Assembly: GCF_026151205.1 (NCBI RefSeq)
Contig: NC_087074.1
Location: 18,863,240 to 18,923,239 of the forward strand
Reading direction: 5' to 3'
DNA: 60,000 nucleotides
Source: Bolinopsis microptera
Lineage: Eukaryota; Ctenophora; Tentaculata; Lobata; Bolinopsidae
Shown piece after piece: positions 11,334 through 24,453 of this stretch. A program made the translations under genes and the position numbers. Position 1 is the stretch's first letter, and the number at the start of each line of letters is the position of its first letter. Under the pieces are notes generated by a model, which ran no database searches, was not told the origin of the DNA, and was given only the letters and a program-made list of their open reading frames with translations.

Positions 11334-13338
11334 CAAAAGGAGATGTCATCTACATTAAGAACATTGAAGTGAAACAAATTTAGTGAAACTAATTTAAAAT
11401 TGTATCCTTTATTTTACAATCATAATATAATAATACTAGAAAACCCGTGGTCACAGGGAGGAAGCTAATAGTAATTTTCTGTTAGTAAGTTTAAATCGCG
11501 TCAAAAAATATCCTATGCAACCGAGGATACAGCCGATTAAAATGTTGCTCGCACTAAACACAACGTAATATCAACAAAACCGATAAAAATGCCGTTCTAG
11601 CTAACAATCTTTGCACGTGCACATGCGTGTAACAACCCTCGTTACCATGGTTACTTTGAAACCTTTGCTTTTTACCTAATTTGCACGTGGGCGGTCGTAC
11701 AAACGTACAAAGAGAATTCTCTGAATTATAAGTAAGATTTATAAGCCTCCGTTTTGAAAGTTTTAAATTTTAATATATCCACATTTCTATTTAAGATTCA
11801 ATTTTATGTATAAATCAATAACTGGCCGCCAAAGCCGCACATTCTTGAAAACAGGATTAACTTGTTTATAGCTATACGACAAAGTAAATTTAAAACTATC
11901 CGTGGTTTTTTAAAATAAATTATAATTTTACCTAAATTCAAAGCCAGCTTTGTAAAATTTACTATTAGATCATAATATATCGTCAATTCTAAATATTTAC
12001 AATGCAACATTTCATTAATCTATAAACAAGTGTACTCCAGCCCCTACACGCATCAACTCTTATGCAGCACGGCCCAAGCCGCGCACGCACGTATTATTTT
12101 ATACTTTTTGCTTTCTAATAAATATCGTGTCAATGTGTACGTCTAAATGTTCATGTTTTGTGTAAACTGAATTCAATTGAGACTAGTGACAAGGATAAGA
12201 ACCCAAGTGCATGTACAGCTTTTTCAGACCCCTGTGGACCACTACTCTTGAAATTGCTCTACAACATTAACCATTTATATCCACATATTAACTGTTATAT
12301 AATATATAATATACTACGTCATTTGACAATTATTATCATTAATCTAACTGTCTTGCTGAGGGGGAGGAGTAAACGCTTCACATTAAAATACTTACAACAT
12401 ACAAAATCTAAAACCATCAACATGGTTAGTTAATATCATGGACAATTTGGTATAAGAGAGACTGTGGGATACTGAAGGGAAAGGAGGCAGTTCTAGCGAG
12501 CGCTTCTCAAACACAAGGATATATCTTGTGAACTTGGCTAGTATATATGAAACATTTGACATGGAGTTGTAGAGTGAGCTATGTGCCTCGCCGGGCTAAA
12601 GTAGTGATGTCCTTGCTGTACGGCAAGTTAAACAAGGAACTGAAACTACTAGGTTCCGTACAGAGTCAACTCTGCACCCATGTCAATATGTTCATTATAT
12701 GCAAGCCTCTTGATTTATAAATCTATTTCGTAGTAATATCTTCACATTTGCTTTATCTTAATATTATAATGAAGTACAGTAGGATACATTCCGAGAAAGA
12801 AAGGTTGGTCCAATTATTAACAAAAGTAAACAAAAGTCCATCAGAGACTCCGTGGAGTCGAAAAAGGTACACGGCCGCTGTCTGGTGCTGCTAGGCATTT
12901 ATTGATCAAGATGTTTTATTGTATTGGTTTTTGATGATTCTATTGTTCATGACTAATCAAGTTCTAAGTGGAGGTATAAAGTGACTTACTGCTGCTTAAG
13001 ATACTTCGAATTACCACTTGAATTCGACACATGGGTGTCATGCAGCCTAATTAAAAAAGAAGGACTGGCAGGTGAACGATGGAAAGTTGTCAATAGTTTA
13101 GGTGATTATTATTATTATTAAATCTTAGATAGCTAATAATTTAATTAATTATTGACAGGCCCCTTAACGTGGGCAATAACATACGCTTTATAAATTATAT
13201 AAACAAATTCAAGTCTATATTCTGATTTTGCTAACTGTTTCTTTAGATCTGTTTCGGTCTTTTGTGGGAGTTCCCACATCTGCTGGTTGAGAATGCTCAA
13301 CATAACATACATGATGCTTGACTGCTTTATTGACCCGG
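11334..13338. other. Intergenic, nothing recognised
   Basis: AT-rich sequence with short open frames that look random. No RNA gene or element was identified. Confidence 0.4.
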
Positions 13339-13346
13339 GCAGGCCC

Positions 13347-13675
13347 CAGTGGCGTAACGTTACTTTGTGGCGCCCCCCTGCTGATTGAAATTTGCCGCCC
13401 CTTTTCCGCCCCTAAAATTTTGTGTCCCTAAAAAAAAAAAAAAAAAAAGGTCAGGTACTTTTTTTGCCGCCCCTACACCTTTTTGCCGCCCCCTGAAGCA
13501 ACAATGGTACCCCAAATATTTTTTTCACGTCGACCGAACGCTAAATTCGACAGGGTAGTACACCAATAAGGCGCTTTTTCCGTGAAATCAGACCTACAAT
13601 CCAGGAAAATGCCGCCCCCCCTAAGGTGCCGCCCCCCTGCTAGCAGGGTTAGCAGGGGCGGTTGTTACGCCACTG
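13347..13675. mobile_element. hAT-type MITE with 8-bp target-site duplication
   Basis: Terminal inverted repeats CAGTGGCGTAAC (13347) and GTTACGCCACTG (ending 13675) are typical of the hAT superfamily. Both sides are flanked by the same 8 bp, GCAGGCCC (13339-13346 and 13676-13683), the expected hAT duplication length. The 329-bp body is non-coding, with repeated GCCGCCCC blocks and an A18 run near 13430. Confidence 0.92.
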
Positions 13676-14086
13676 GCAGGCCCCGGGGGCAGACATCCCA
13701 ACACCAGTGCGTTGGGACATAGTGTTGGTCTGTTTCAGGATGTGTTAGATCCCAGAGAAGCTGCCATCTCCACTACTGCTTTAGCTCAGCGGCAGCATGA
13801 GCCCTGGTTTCCTGCCACATTGGTACTTCGGAAAGTACAGAAAGGTGGTGGATTTCAGGGTCCAGAGTCTTTGTTTGCAGAGTCTTTGTTTTATAGTCTT
13901 TCTAGTTGGCTAAGTCCTGGAGAGATTCATTTTGTTTTCAAAGAAATTCTACTCTCCTAATGAATGCTTTTTAGGTGCTGCTTTTTGTTGATATCAGAAC
14001 TTCTTCTAGATAGGAATATGGTTCAGTTCCATTTAGTTCTTGTTTAAGTTTTGATTGAAATAAATTTTCGTGCACATACAGAATGA

Positions 14087-14791
14087 ATGGTTAATAATTT
14101 AAGTGATATTGACTTTGTGCCCTCTCAGTCAGATCTAGGAGTCGCAATAAACTCCAGGTTTAATTGGGGTGCACAATGTAAAGCGCTTGTTTCCAAAGCT
14201 ACCTCTAGACTTGGACTACTTAAGAGAACATGTCATTTCACTACTGATAAAAGGCAGAAAAGATCGTTCTATTTAGCGTTAATTAGGTCTATATTTGAAC
14301 ATTGTTCTGTCATATGGTCCCCTCAATCTGCAACTCATCTTCAACAGTTTGTTGCTATCCAAAAGAGGGCTATTAAATGGATCAATGGTGAACCTTACTC
14401 CAGTTATAATGACGATAAACTTGCTACAGAGCAAAAGAAACTAAATATTCTCCCTGTTAAACAGAAGTTTATTTATAACGATCTTATGACCTTCTATAAA
14501 ATAGTGAATAGCATAATTCCAGTTTCGCTCCCTACATATATAGTCCTATGCCGTCCAGAGGGCACCCGATACACTAGACACAATGCTCAAATAATTGATA
14601 GGTCGGATACTTCAACTTACATGAGTACCACTGTGCCCTGCTCGGATGCCTTCCGAAATAGCTTTTTTCATAGATCTATGCTGAAATGGAATAGTCTACC
14701 AGTATGTATCCGGCAGTCAGAGCGGATTTCTACTTTTAAGGCCAAACTGATCAAGTACCTCTGGGCTGCCGATACAGTCTGGCCAGATTAG
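14087..14791 (+). pseudogene. 5'-truncated non-LTR retrotransposon (CR1/Jockey-like), ORF2 C-terminus
   Basis: A 234-codon open frame holds the region after the reverse-transcriptase active site in LINE ORF2 proteins: a DLGVAINSRFNW strand, KATSRLGLLKR, RSFYLALIRSIFEHCSVIW, then a C-terminal domain ending FHRSMLKWNSLP and STFKAKLIKYLW. The endonuclease and RT catalytic domains are absent, so this is a 5'-truncated insertion. The frame is uninterrupted, which suggests fairly recent arrival. The 3' flank to about 15225 probably is the element's 3' UTR and tail, ending in A-rich and TA-repeat sequence. Confidence 0.85.
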
Positions 14792-15888
14792 CTCATCAGT
14801 CTTATGAGTCTCAGAAATTTGTTTTTGTTGGTTACAATTCTGTCCGTCCAATTTCCTATCTGCTTGTCCTTTTCTTTTTTCTTTATTAGTTGTGACGGAA
14901 TTGTAATGAACAAAATCCTTATAATTATTTATGATATGTTTGATTTCTTGTTAATGTTTGTCATCCAAATTTGGTAGACGGCTCCAACGTTAATGTGGCT
15001 CTTGCTATGTGTTGGTTCAGCCGAATTAATTATTATATAATCAAGTTTATTTTTCTCATTAGTTGTCATCCGGCCAAACATTAAGCAACTTATATTGCAG
15101 TACCATTTATCATTTAGTATATCAAAATATGTCATTGTAACTTTGCATGGCTGAAATGTAACGCTTGATTTATATATATAATGATTAATTGAATTTTCAA
15201 ATAAAAAAAAATATATATATATATGTAGACCAAGCTCTGTGCACGGGATGCTTCCTGGAAGAATCCAGTTCTTTTAGCGGGGCACCCTACCTAAAGCCAA
15301 ATTGAGATATAATAATCATATTCCTAGGGAAATAATCAGAAATCGAATACCAATCAAATAATATGATATATAGGAGTAGTAACCATATTTACTATGCAAA
15401 ATGCCCCAACCACATAGTGTAAATTTATATAAAATTCAAATTCCATATCATCATTAAACCTCAATAGTCAATATAATAGCCCAAGCAAAATTAAATAACT
15501 TCTTATATACCTTACTGTCATACTACAAATTAATTAAACATTTGAAATCTGTTAACCAGAGAATAAATTTCTAAACCTAATGCAAGTGAAATAATTTATA
15601 TGCAATAATGAATGCCTAATGTGAGTATCATCTGTCAATGTCCTTGTAAAACAGTCTGTACAAGAGATATGAGTAACTAATATAGAAGAAAAAAAAACAG
15701 GAAGTTGTCGTCTGTTGAAAAATAAATAAAATATCTAGAATATAGATTAGAATATAAAATAACATTCAGTCAATGTGTCGTCAATAAACTGTACAATTAT
15801 CAAATGTTAAAACTGGGTGATACAGTCACCAAAAATAAATACTAAGTATAATAAGTTAATAAATTAAATGTGGTCTATAAAACTACCA

Positions 15889-16060
15889 CTAGGTATAATA
15901 GGTCAGTTGAAGGTGACTGGTATCTTGGACTTCTAGATATAGCAAAAGCTGGTGTTCAGGAGAATCATCGAAGTTGTTACAGAAACGACAGGTTTCACCA
16001 CTGTTTTTACCCATGATCTTCTGGATACCTGGTTCAGGTGAACGTTTCATTGTTGACCTA
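15889..16060 (-). pseudogene. Possible retroelement C-terminal fragment with zinc-knuckle-like motif
   Basis: The minus-strand frame reads GETCRFCNNFDDSPEHQLL, resembling the CxxC...H motif at the end of some LINE ORF2 proteins. It abuts the copia remnant in the opposite direction. Only about 60 residues remain. Confidence 0.35.
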
Positions 16061-16090
16061 GAATTAGTTGAATGGTAACGAACCAAAGAG

Positions 16091-17135
16091 GTGCCTGCTA
16101 AAAATGATGATGCAGGATTATTTGTTGATGCAATTGGAGACGAAGAGATTTGGTTAAACATAGCTAGACCAAAGTCCAATGAAGAAAAAATTGCGATGGA
16201 AAAGGAATTGCAACAATGGCAGAAGTTCGACGTCTACAGAGAAGTTGATAGAAGAAGTTTTCCAAATCAAGAAGTGTTTACAAGTCGTTGGGTTATAAAC
16301 CAAAAGGAGAAACCAGAGGGTTTATGCACCAAAGCTCGCCTTGTGATAAAAGGACTCCAGGGGCTCTTACTAAATCGCTCGCCCAAAAATTTCACGTGAC
16401 TTTGGTTTTTTTGGTTTTGCAGCCGTACAAAACGGTTTTACATAAACCCTAATCCCAACCCTAACCCTAACCATAACCCCGAAGCTATCCATAATCTTAA
16501 CCACAACCCTAACCCTAACCCGAGCCCTAAATAATCGAATTCACGTTTTACTAGCCTGTCACGTGACCAAAACGGTTTTTAGCCCATAACTCTCCAGGGA
16601 AGCATTTTAACCCTACGTCATGAGGGGTGATTCGGAATCAGCGTCCAAAAATACACTGATCTAGATCACTTTCATGCCTAAAGGGCCTTTTCACAAGAAT
16701 TTTCTTAAAATTTGGGCGAGCGATTTAGTAGGAGCGGACTCCAGGAGTGCAATCTTCAGGTAGCTGAATCACTTTCAGCTGGTAAATGTGTCACAAGAAC
16801 ATTCATAACGCTAGCTAACATGTTTGAATACAAACTATTTGCATTGACGTACGTGCTGCCTTTTTGCAGTCCAAGCCTTTGGACAGGCTGATATTGGTTA
16901 AACCCACAAAAGAGAAGAGAACTGATAGTAACATGGTTTGGAGACTCAAGAAGCCTGTATATGGCTTGAATGATGCTGCCAGGGCATGGTTTATGACATA
17001 ACAGTGAAAGAAGAGCTTCTTCTTTATATTTACGGTTGTGTTCAGATGCCACTTGATAAGTAAATGGTTGTGTACCAACCCAACGAAGAATTCTCGAGTT
17101 TCCTAAATGTACATGTGGACGATTTCTTAAAGTAA
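16091..17135 (+). pseudogene. Ty1/copia-type pol remnant (reverse transcriptase)
   Basis: Plus-strand frames carry copia RT landmarks in order: FTSRWVINQKEK, TKARLVIKGLQ (to about 16355), a D-V-R-A-A-F-L-Q block near 16845-16870, VWRLKKPVYGLNDAARAWF near 16940-16990, and HVDDFL (the YVDD box) near 17112-17130. The reading frame is split by the MITE at 16362-16735 and by at least two further frameshifts or stops, so it is dead. No LTRs, integrase or gag were seen nearby. Confidence 0.85.
16362..16735. mobile_element. Telomere-repeat MITE, copy A, inside the copia RT
   Basis: The inverted ends are GCTC(T/C)TACTAAATCGCTCGCCC. The copy is flanked by GGACTCCAGG at 16352-16361 and 16736-16745; removing one duplication and the element rejoins the copia reading frame (...KGLQ / EC...). 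The interior is rich in CCCTAA units and degenerate versions. The 9-10-bp duplication suggests a Mutator-like source (inference). Confidence 0.88.
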
Positions 17136-17227
17136 AGTAAAGTAAAATGTATGACATCACATCATCACAACGTGTAGTAATCAAAACTCTAAATTAGTAT
17201 AACCTGTAGTTTAACGGAGAAATACGG

Positions 17228-17598
17228 ATGATGATTAATCACTCTACACTCGACTGTCACGTGACTTTTTTAACCCGTTCTCTAGCTGGTTCTGAACGAC
17301 TTTTCGAAACCCTAACCCTCTAAACTGATCCCAACCCTAACCCTAACCCAATCCTTAACAAAAACATATGCTAAAACCCTAACCCTAACAAGAGATTAGA
17401 CTAACTTCCTTATACGGTCATATCACGTGATCGATAAAGTTTTTCGCCAATATCTCGTCAGGAGAGAATTTTAACCCTATGTCATGGGGGGTGATTCGGA
17501 ATCAGCGTCCGAAAATACATCGATTGAAGTTGGTTACAACCATTGGGGGCCCTTTTAGAACAATCTCGAAGATCGACTGTAGAGTGATTTAGCACGCT
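17228..17598. mobile_element. Telomere-repeat MITE, family B
   Basis: A related element with its own ends: ATCACTCTACACTCGACTG on the left and, inverted, ATCACTCTACAGTCGAT on the right. CGGAGAAATACGG flanks both sides (17215-17227 and 17599-17611), a direct repeat of up to 13 bp. It has the internal CCCTAA tract and the palindrome CACGTG. Confidence 0.8.
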
Positions 17599-17611
17599 CG
17601 GAGAAATACGG

Positions 17612-18180
17612 CGGCTTTTAGTTTCCTAAAATCGTGAAATCGGACCAAACATAAAATAAAAGCTTCGTGAAATTAAAGTCGTAAGTTTGAATCAAATAAA
17701 AGGCTAAAAACTTTTTCTGTAGAGTTTCTACGATACAGGGGAGCCGCGCACTCGTGCTCGGCGATTCATACAACGTATGACAAAGATTTATAGCTATAGG
17801 CAATGGCACTAGACTGGCAACAGTTACTGGACAGGTAACAGCAAACAGTGACTGGACATGCTGGCACCACACCTTTTGTAAACTGTTATTTAACACATAA
17901 ATCCCGCTCAAAATGATTCCGAACCTCCGAACGCCAATTAATCATTAATATCATGTAAATCTAAAAAACGCAGCATTTAGCAACGTTAACGGGTGATACT
18001 CGTAAAATATTTTTTCCAATTATTAGGATCACCGTCGACGAGTCCAACTCGGCGTGCATCCTGGTACGGCCACGGTAGGTTATAAACCTACAATAGCAAC
18101 GTAGCTGTAGACATTGGACATGGTAGACGATAACCCGCACGATGGTTACGCCGCGCAACGAAAATAACTAAAGGACGCAT
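17612..18180. other. Unassigned segment between MITEs
   Basis: About 100 bp at 17965-18075 (minus) match 35450-35545 (plus), just upstream of the LURP-one-like gene; shared strings are GACTCGTCGACGGT and TTTTACGAGTATCACCCGTT. It may be a duplicated 5' flank of that gene. Nothing else recognised. Confidence 0.45.
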
Positions 18181-18182
18181 GG

Positions 18183-18590
18183 TTGGATGATGATTAATCG
18201 CTCTACACTCGACTGTCACGTGACTTTTTCAACCCGTTCTCTAGCTCGACCTACTAAATCGCTCACCCAAATTTGTTAAGAAAATTCTTGTTAAAAGGCC
18301 CGTTGGGTATGAAATTGATCTGCATCGGTGTATTTTTGGACGCTGATTCCGAATCACCCCCATGACGTAGGGTAAAAATGCTTCCCTGGAGAGTTATGGG
18401 CAAAAAACCGTTTTGTTCACGTGACAGGCTAGTAAAACATGAATTTGATTGTTTAGGGCTCGGGTTAGGCCGTTAGGGTTATGCTAGGGTTGTGGTAAGG
18501 GTTATGGATAGCTTCGGGGTTATGTTTAGGGTTAGGTTTGGGATTAGGGTTCATGTAAAACCGTTTTGTACGGCTGCAAAACCTTGATAC
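18183..18590. mobile_element. Telomere-repeat MITE, hybrid copy C
   Basis: The left about 60 bp match family B; at about 18247 it switches to inverted family A sequence (TAGGG tract on the plus strand). The outer A end is missing. This looks like one copy landing in another, or recombination between families. Confidence 0.7.
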
Positions 18591-18744
18591 ATGTTTCGTA
18601 TCCCAATATCAGAGATAATATGGATACACCAGGAAGGAACACCTCTGCGCGGCGTAAGTAAATTTACAAGTTCGCGCGAAAAATTGTCTTATTTTCCTGG
18701 CGCTTTGTTCTCGCGCCGGGAGTGAATCACTAATTCAGTAGATG

Positions 18745-21415
18745 AATCCATAAATTTGGAACATGGGTAAATCGCAGTATTGGCCGTATTTGAGTGCTCG
18801 GAAGGCTCAGTTCGGTTTTCTAAGATGGATATAGCCGTAAGCTATGCCTAGGAGCCATCAAAAGTCGCATAAAATTACCCATGGAATGACCAGAAATGAA
18901 CGAAAATGAACATTCTTCTCAAAGTGCTCCGAATGGTTTAAAATGGGTCGGAAAGTGTTAACATTGGTCCTAGGACCACTCAAACCAAGTTTGGGAATCA
19001 CTGCATGTCTAGAACCGATGTTACCTATGTTCCAAAATGTTCCAATTTTGGGACAATAATCCTCCTGAGAATCCAGATTTTTGGAACATGGGCACATCGA
19101 AGTATTGGCTGTATTTAAGTGCTGGGAAGCCTCAATTCGGTAAAAACTAGGCCTAAGAGCCATCAAAACTGAAATAACATTACCCAGGTTCATGTAATGA
19201 ACGAAAATGAACAAAATTGAACATTGTCCTAAAAATGCTCAGAACGGTTTAAAATTGGTCGGAAAGTGTTTATATTGGTCCTGCAACCACTCAAACCAAG
19301 TTTGGGAATCACTGCATGTCTAGAACCGATGTTACCTATGTTCCAAAATGTTCCAATTTTGGGACAATAATCCTCCTGAGAATCCAGATTTTTGGAACAT
19401 GGGCACATCGAAGTATTGGCTGTATTTAAGTGCTGGGAAGCCTCAATTCGGTTTTCTAAGATGGATATAGGTAAAAACTAGGCCTAAGAGCCATCAAAAC
19501 TCAAATAACATTACCCAGGTCTAGGTTCATGGAATGAACGAAAATGAACAAAAATGAATATTGTCCTAAAAATGCTCAGAACGGTTTAAAATTGGTCGGA
19601 AAGTGTTTATATTGGTCCTGCGACCACTCAAACCAAGTTTGGGAATCACTGCATGTCTAGAACCGATGTTACCTATGTTCCAAAATGTTCCAATTTTGGG
19701 ACAATAATCCTCCTGAGAATCCAGATTTTTGGAACATGGGCACATCGAAGTATTGGCTGTATTTAAGTGCTGGGAAGCATTTATATCAAAATATTGGAGG
19801 ATTATTAAAACAAAAATATTTGCCCAATAAAATAATTTCTGTTTAATTGTACATAATTCTGAATGCAACTTTAAGACCCTGTTGGACGAAAATATTGACT
19901 CTTTGCCACCATTTTTTAACCATTCTGAGTGCTTTGAAGAAAATTTTCATGTTCTTTGTTCATTCCATAAACTTGGGTAATATTATTCGACTTTTGATGG
20001 CTCCTCTATAAGGCCTAGTTTTTTTATATCCATCTTAGAAAACCGAATTGAGGCTTCCCAGCACTTCGATGTCCCCATGTTCCAAAAATCTGGATGCTCA
20101 GGAGGATTATTGTGACAACATTGGTAACATCGGGTCTAGACATGAAGTGATTCCCAAACTTTCCGACCAATTTTAAACCGTTCTGAGTATTTTTAGGACA
20201 ATATTCATTTTTTGTTCATTTTCGTTCATTCCATGAACCTGGGTAATGTTATTTGAGTTTTGATGGCTCTTAGGCTTAGTTTTTACCTATATCCATCTTA
20301 GAAAACCGAATTGAGGCTTCCCAGCACTAGAATACAGCCAATACTTCGATGTGCCCATGTTCCAAAAATCTGGATTCTCAGAAGGATTATTGTCCCAAAA
20401 TTGGAACATTTTGGAACATTGGTAACATCGGTTCTAGACATGCAGTGATTCCCAAACTTGGTTTGAGTGGTCATAGGACCAATATAAACACTTTCCGACC
20501 AATTTTAAACCGTTCTGAGCATTTTTAGGACAATATTCATTTTTGTTCATTTTCGTTCATTACATGAACCTGTGTAATGTTATTTGAGTTTTGATGGCTC
20601 TTAGGCCTAGTTTTTACCTATATCCATCCTAGAAAACCGAATTGAGGCTTCCCAGCACTTAAATACAGCCAATACTTCGATGTGCCCATGTTCCAAAAAT
20701 CTGGATTCTCAGGAGGATTATTGTCCCAAAATTGGAACATTTTGGAACATAGGTCACATCGGTTCTAGACATGCAGTGATTCCCAAACTTGGTTTGAGTG
20801 GTCATAGGACCAATATAAACACTTTCCGACCAATTTTAAACCGTTCTGATCATTTTTAGGACAATATTCATTTTTGTTCATTTTCGTTCATTCCATGAAC
20901 CTGTGTAATGTTATTTGAGTTTTGATGGCTCTTAGGCCTAGTCTTTACCTATATCCATCTTAGAAAACCGAATTGAGGCTTCCCAGCACTTAAATACAGC
21001 CAATACTTCGATGTGCCCATGTTCCAAAAATCTGGATTCTCAGGAGGATTATTGTCCCAAAATTGGAACATTTTGGAACATAGGTAACATCGGTTCTAGA
21101 TATGCAGTGATTCCCAAACTTGGTTTGAGTGGTCCTAGGACCAATATAAACACTTTCCGACCAATTTTAAACCGTTCTGAGCATTTTTAGGACAATATTC
21201 ATTTTTGTTCATTTTCGTTCATTCCATGAACCTGGGTAATATTATTTGAGTTCTGATGGCTCTTAGGCCTAGTTTTTACCTATATCCATCATTTACAATT
21301 ATTTTTGGCACTATTTAGAGCTTATTAGGGCAAATAAATGCATGGGACACTTTTGGGACAATTTTGGGACATGTTCCAAAAATGTTCCAAAAATGTTCCA
21401 AAAATCTGGATTCAT
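18745..21415. repeat. Foldback array: head-to-head tandem repeats of about 310-340 bp
   Basis: Three to four tandem units run forward (GGAACATGGGCACATCGAAG at about 18758 in variant form, then 19082, 19394 and 19731). About four inverted units run back (complement near 20060, 20345, 20675 and 21007). A non-repeated centre lies at about 19785-20020. The outer ends match in inverted orientation (ATGAATCCA...TTTGGAACAT and complement). No coding frame is conserved among units. Confidence 0.9.
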
Positions 21416-21913
21416 CAACTCCACTAATTAGCTAAATACTTACTAGCATAATATACAATCTAGATCTATAATACGAAGTAAGAGTTACCACGTTACTCTT
21501 TTATTTCTCCGTTAAGCCTACAATTCTAATAACTAACAATTGAGTATGAGGTCAATTAAATGTCCATAGATATGGATTATAAAATTATATAAACACATAA
21601 TTGAACAGCATGAGACAAGTGGAAAACACACAAACGAATAGATTACAAGCTCGTTAAGGATCGTTGCTTGATATTGGAGATTTCAAAACTGTAGTCCGAC
21701 AGTCAAAGTTCTCTTGTCTAACTTTAATGCGTGTCGAACTTGAGTCCAGATAGAGCACTTTAGTTCGACAGACTCAGAGTCGAACCTCAGGGTTTGTCGA
21801 ACTACAGTAACTGACGAACTAGAGAGCGTGTCGAACTTGAGTACGTGTACCGAATTTACCATGGTAAAAACATCTTCACACCGTAAAATGTGCAAAAGCT
21901 ACAAACGGTTCCT

Positions 21914-22790
21914 TCAACATTGTTTACAGCGGGCAATATCCTTTATTTCATTCAATTCTTCTGAAGTGTTCATGACCAAATTACGGTCTTTAGGATCGTC
22001 CATTAATAATTTAAGGAGGCTTTTGCCGGGACAACCTGTACGCCCTTTCAATTTTGACAGGGCAGAAGTAGATGGTTCTAAAACAAAACATAAATAAATC
22101 CAATCCCTTTAAAATAAATATGCTACCATCTAGCTTACTCATAGAACACAACTTGGAATACTTAGTGGCCTTAATATCCAACTTAGGCAGAACATAGCTT
22201 AACGACAAAACATCTGATACTACAACTTCAGAAACCTTCTCTATAGCCTCTTTTTTGATAACAGAACAATCGTCAGCTAACATGGCAATTAGAATGTTAT
22301 GGGGGTGTGCAAAATAAGAATTATTTCGTTAAACTTCTAAACAAATTTCCCTGTCAACTTTACCCTTAACGTGTTTCCTGACCAATGTTACTTCCTCAAA
22401 CAAGTTAACTGCACCATTAACAACTGAGCTCTTATACTTGATATTCAAATCAAGCGGTAAGTAAATATTGATGATATAACTAACTCGACTGCATTGTAAT
22501 CCACCTTGCGTGGCTGAGAGGACCAATTCGTTCTCTCGACAGTTCAGGACTCAGAACCCCTTAAATTTTTAATGGCAGGTCTATCCTGTGAAGGCACCAA
22601 ATAAATCTTTGCGATTCCCGTCCAACATTTTTCTCCAAGAGGGCTATAATCCCATTGTGACGTCCGGTGTTGACGTAAGTGGCGTAACAGCCACAAGATC
22701 TTAGTGGCGAGTTGTCGAATGTCGATCCTAAGCTCATCACAATGCTGCATATTTTCTCCCGTCAAAGTATAGCGACTCCACTTTCAGATT
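21914..22790 (-). pseudogene. Remnant of a repeated multi-exon gene family with a FAHPHNI motif
   Basis: Minus-strand pieces: SLYFDGRKYAAL near 22750, then VNLFEEVTLVRKHVKG at about 22400, an in-frame TAA, then RNNSYFAHPHNILIAMLADD. A clean 49-bp intron follows (22078-22126, GATG/GTAGCA to TTTTAG/AACCAT), and then a C-terminal exon rich in Lys/Leu ending at 21914. The order FDGRK ... FAHP.N.L..MLADD is one I associate with an uncharacterised, transposon-like family repeated in several invertebrate genomes. The in-frame stop and stops after FDGRK make this a pseudogene. Confidence 0.5.
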
Positions 22791-23756
22791 CCGAAGGTCT
22801 TCTAACTCATTCTCTTTAGATCGGTGCACTATCTTTAGATTTCTTCAGTCTCCTGAAATATATTATGTCACAATAGATCATTAGATGATACGTAAAGATA
22901 CTGTACAGGCAATCCATGATTGTTGATTTGTTTGCGTACCCAAAAATATTTCTTTTATATGAATAGCTTATAAAAAACCCAACATTAGGATGTATTTGAA
23001 AAGTAACTTAAAACGACATGCAGGGCGACCGATAACGCCTGAATCAATGCTTGGTAGCACAAACCGGAGGTTAAAAATGAATACTGACCACATGGTTGTT
23101 GCATGGGTCACTTGCAAGTTCATATATCACATACTTGGTTTTACATTTCCTATCAGAGCGACCTCCAATCTTCATAGATGATCAAACGTATGGCCCGATC
23201 TAATCATATCGACGAGAATTTTTAATCGATTTTCGGCATTTCAACTTTCAATTCCCATATCCCAGATATGACTTAACATATGTGGGATGACTTGCGTGCT
23301 ATTGTGTCTTATTGTGATAGTGTGATTGAAAACAGCTCGATATTATTTAATCTCACCAAACATGCATATCGCATACTATCGTAGATCCCCTGCACTTTAA
23401 AGAAATGCTTACAGCATTTGTGAAATCATTCCCGGATGAGCCTCTAGTGGCAGGATACAGCTGTCGAAATGGAAACTCGTTACTGGACTGGAGTGGAATA
23501 AAGGCAGCGATCTCGCTGTCCGGGTGGTCAGCAACTCTGATGACCCGATAGAGGATTCTATGAAGCACACCAAAGTAACCAAAGTAATCACCCAGCAAAT
23601 GCGATATGACTCATATCGCATTTAGTGGGTGATGTAATTATTATGAGCTATGATAAATCACATTTCTTGCACAACTCGGTCTGATTGTTGAGGAAAAGAA
23701 GAGGTAGATGGTAAATTAGGTAGGCCGGTTCAGATAAGTACAATTGATGGTACAAA

Positions 23757-24453
23757 TTACGGATCATGATTCATACCTGGCCATTTCGGAAAGCAGCGTG
23801 GGTTTAAGAGTTCCGACTCCTGATAGCGTAATCGAGTTTCTTTATATTTGGGATGACCTCCGAAACAGAAACCCTGTCCCCCTCCGCCGCTTTTGTGGTG
23901 ATGTAGAATGGCTTCGGTACCGCAATAGCCTTGGTCAGAAGATCCCAATCGTGAGGAGTCATCTGCAAAATGCAGTTGATCAATACTTAGCCTGTACATT
24001 GAGAAGTGAGCTAGGAATTAGGAGGTCCAGAGGACAAGAATTTGTTCCAGTTACATTCCAAAGACATTGATTCTCTAAACTTGATGTTAACTAGTGCTAC
24101 TCAGAAAATGAGAGATGAGTCAAAAGAGGTGCATGTAAACTGACCTGTTGAGATGCAGACAACGATAACTCTGCATTTTGAGCGGTGATTGTTGTTGCAG
24201 ATTTTTTATTCTGAAAGGCCTGGAACATCATGTAATAACTGTTCCATCTCGTGTCGACTGCAACTGGTCTGATGAGAGTTGCCTCTACTGCTTGATTTTC
24301 ATTCAGTAGACGTTTACCTGCATGTGCGGGATAGTTTAACATATGATAGTTAAGAAACGCAAGTCTTAACAATGATAGTTTTGCCAAGATTATGTCACTC
24401 AACGAACGTGTACCTACGGCAAAATTGTAATCAAACGTTATTAATGTGTACAT
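23757..24453 (-). pseudogene. hAT transposase, C-terminal half (decayed)
   Basis: The minus strand reads IRPVAVDTRWNSYYMMFQAF at about 24270-24210 and, after a frame change, HDWDLLTKAIAVPKPF with SVSEVIPNIKKL at about 23960-23840. Both are typical hAT RNase-H-fold landmarks (TRWNS; LL..I.VLKPF..AT). Stops interrupt. It lies downstream of, and in the same direction as, the BED/hAT N-terminal half at 29040-30142, so the two probably were one gene split by the 24577-29006 insertion. Confidence 0.65.

Noticed and set aside
12590-12670. Possible tRNA or structured RNA
   Set aside because: No acceptor stem or B-box (GGTTCRANNCC) pattern; only a short inverted match.
16430-18560. TTAGGG/CCCTAA tracts as a chromosome end or fusion point
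   Set aside because: The tracts are short, degenerate and enclosed by transposon termini with target duplications.
18858-19868. Repeated minus-strand frames of 100-118 codons with shared sequence
   Set aside because: They follow the tandem units of the foldback array and are not maintained in all units.
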